Below the pieces are notes generated by a model, which was not told the origin of the DNA, did no database searches, and saw only the letters and a program-made list of their open reading frames with translations. From Methylobacterium frigidaeris (GTDB lineage: Bacteria > Pseudomonadota > Alphaproteobacteria > Rhizobiales > Beijerinckiaceae), in contig NZ_BPQJ01000022.1 of NCBI RefSeq assembly GCF_022179185.1, positions 57,930 to 111,321 on the forward strand: a DNA stretch of 53,392 nt. The letters are read 5' to 3'. Below are positions 53,217 to 53,392 of the stretch, piece after piece; the stretch's first letter is position 1; each line of letters begins with the position of its first letter. The translations under genes were made by a program, and so were the position numbers.

Positions 53217-53351
53217 GTGCGATTCGCGGCATATTTCTGTGGCTCTCTGCTCTTTTGCGGCCTCGCTCAGGCGTCCGAGTACCGAACGCCAAGTATGTAT
53301 GGGGTGCAGCTAAAGAGACAGCTATCTGTCATACCACCGCTTAAGCATTGA
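53217..53351 (+). CDS. very small secreted peptide
   Basis: This is a 44-codon frame from GTG 53217 with a strong GGGAGGTGA ribosome-binding site 6 nt upstream. It encodes a likely signal peptide (MRFAAYFCGSLLFCGLAQA) and a short mature part of about 25 residues, SEYRTPSMYGVQLKRQLSVI followed by PPLKH. The ribosome-binding site and signal peptide are the only support. The upstream frame from 53157 is less likely. Function is unknown. Confidence 0.45.
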   Translation: MRFAAYFCGSLLFCGLAQASEYRTPSMYGVQLKRQLSVIPPLKH

Positions 53352-53392
53352 CGCGTGCGATGTATTTGAAGTTGGCGATGGAGCGGACGCGC

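Noticed and set aside
51290..53392. Search for a second copy of the tRNA-Ser 3' end (attachment repeat)
   Set aside because: No GGGTTCGAATCCC-like match was found by eye downstream within the window, so no attachment site pair is claimed.

Overview
The window is about 53 kb of roughly 70% GC DNA with long, tightly packed genes, many GTG starts and huge spurious reading frames opposite the real ones. Gene content and protein style (FYDLN-acid protein next to a CP4-like aroA, cmk; pheA-kdsB next to a CycM-type cytochrome; DUF6894; IS481-type relics; many ABC importers) point to an alphaproteobacterium of the Hyphomicrobiales, most likely Methylobacterium or a close relative. The genus is an inference from sequence style, not a database match.

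Layout. 1-54: 5' part of a tRNA-Ala(GGC) running off the left edge. 0.27-4.55 kb: FYDLN-acid protein, aroA, cmk and an ABC-F ATPase. 4.67-12.0 kb: a minus-strand run with a PAS-GGDEF-EAL c-di-GMP enzyme, an aspartyl-protease/PDZ lipoprotein, an HTH regulator paired with a DUF2975 membrane protein, and the helicase hrpB. 12.2-15.2 kb: a His/Met-rich exported protein, a YbaK editing protein, CorA and a YedK/HMCES-type SRAP protein. 15.2-18.05 kb: a nested repeat, then pheA-kdsB opposite cycM with a clear terminator. 18.3-19.4 kb: a Hint-domain protein whose first half is AT-richer than everything around it. 19.6-24.5 kb: two yejA-like binding proteins and yejB, but no yejE or yejF. 24.8-28.3 kb: grpE and glnD. 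28.4-31.1 kb: a promoter followed by ssuACB. 31.2-38.5 kb: OsmC, a small membrane protein, a polar amino-acid importer (binding protein, two permeases, ATPase), a GNAT, a PepSY protein, a Cys-containing secreted peptide and a stress-type SDR. 38.9-42.0 kb: eutBC with a transglutaminase-like gene upstream. 42.1-43.2 kb: a DUF6894 gene and a wrecked IS481-family element. 43.5-49.1 kb: a complete dppABCDF operon. 49.2-51.05 kb: a class III adenylate cyclase and a VOC protein. 51.2-53.4 kb: tRNA-Ser(UGA), a tyrosine recombinase 6 nt past its 3' end, and poorly characterised DNA that looks like the edge of an integrated element.

How it fits together. Most of the window is core metabolism (aromatic amino acids, LPS Kdo activation, nitrogen sensing through GlnD, heat shock) mixed with nutrient uptake: alkanesulfonates (ssu), amino acids, dipeptides (dpp), Yej-type peptides and ethanolamine as a nitrogen source. 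No phage-defence locus, CRISPR array or biosynthetic cluster was recognised. The most unusual items are local: a 17-bp tandem duplication that inserts a six-codon mini-reading-frame between dppB and dppC; a DppD lacking one of the four C-terminal Fe-S cluster cysteines; an orphan yejA-yejA-yejB set; a composition-split Hint protein; the tRNA-Ser integration edge; and a dispersed family of GC-rich palindromes between genes.
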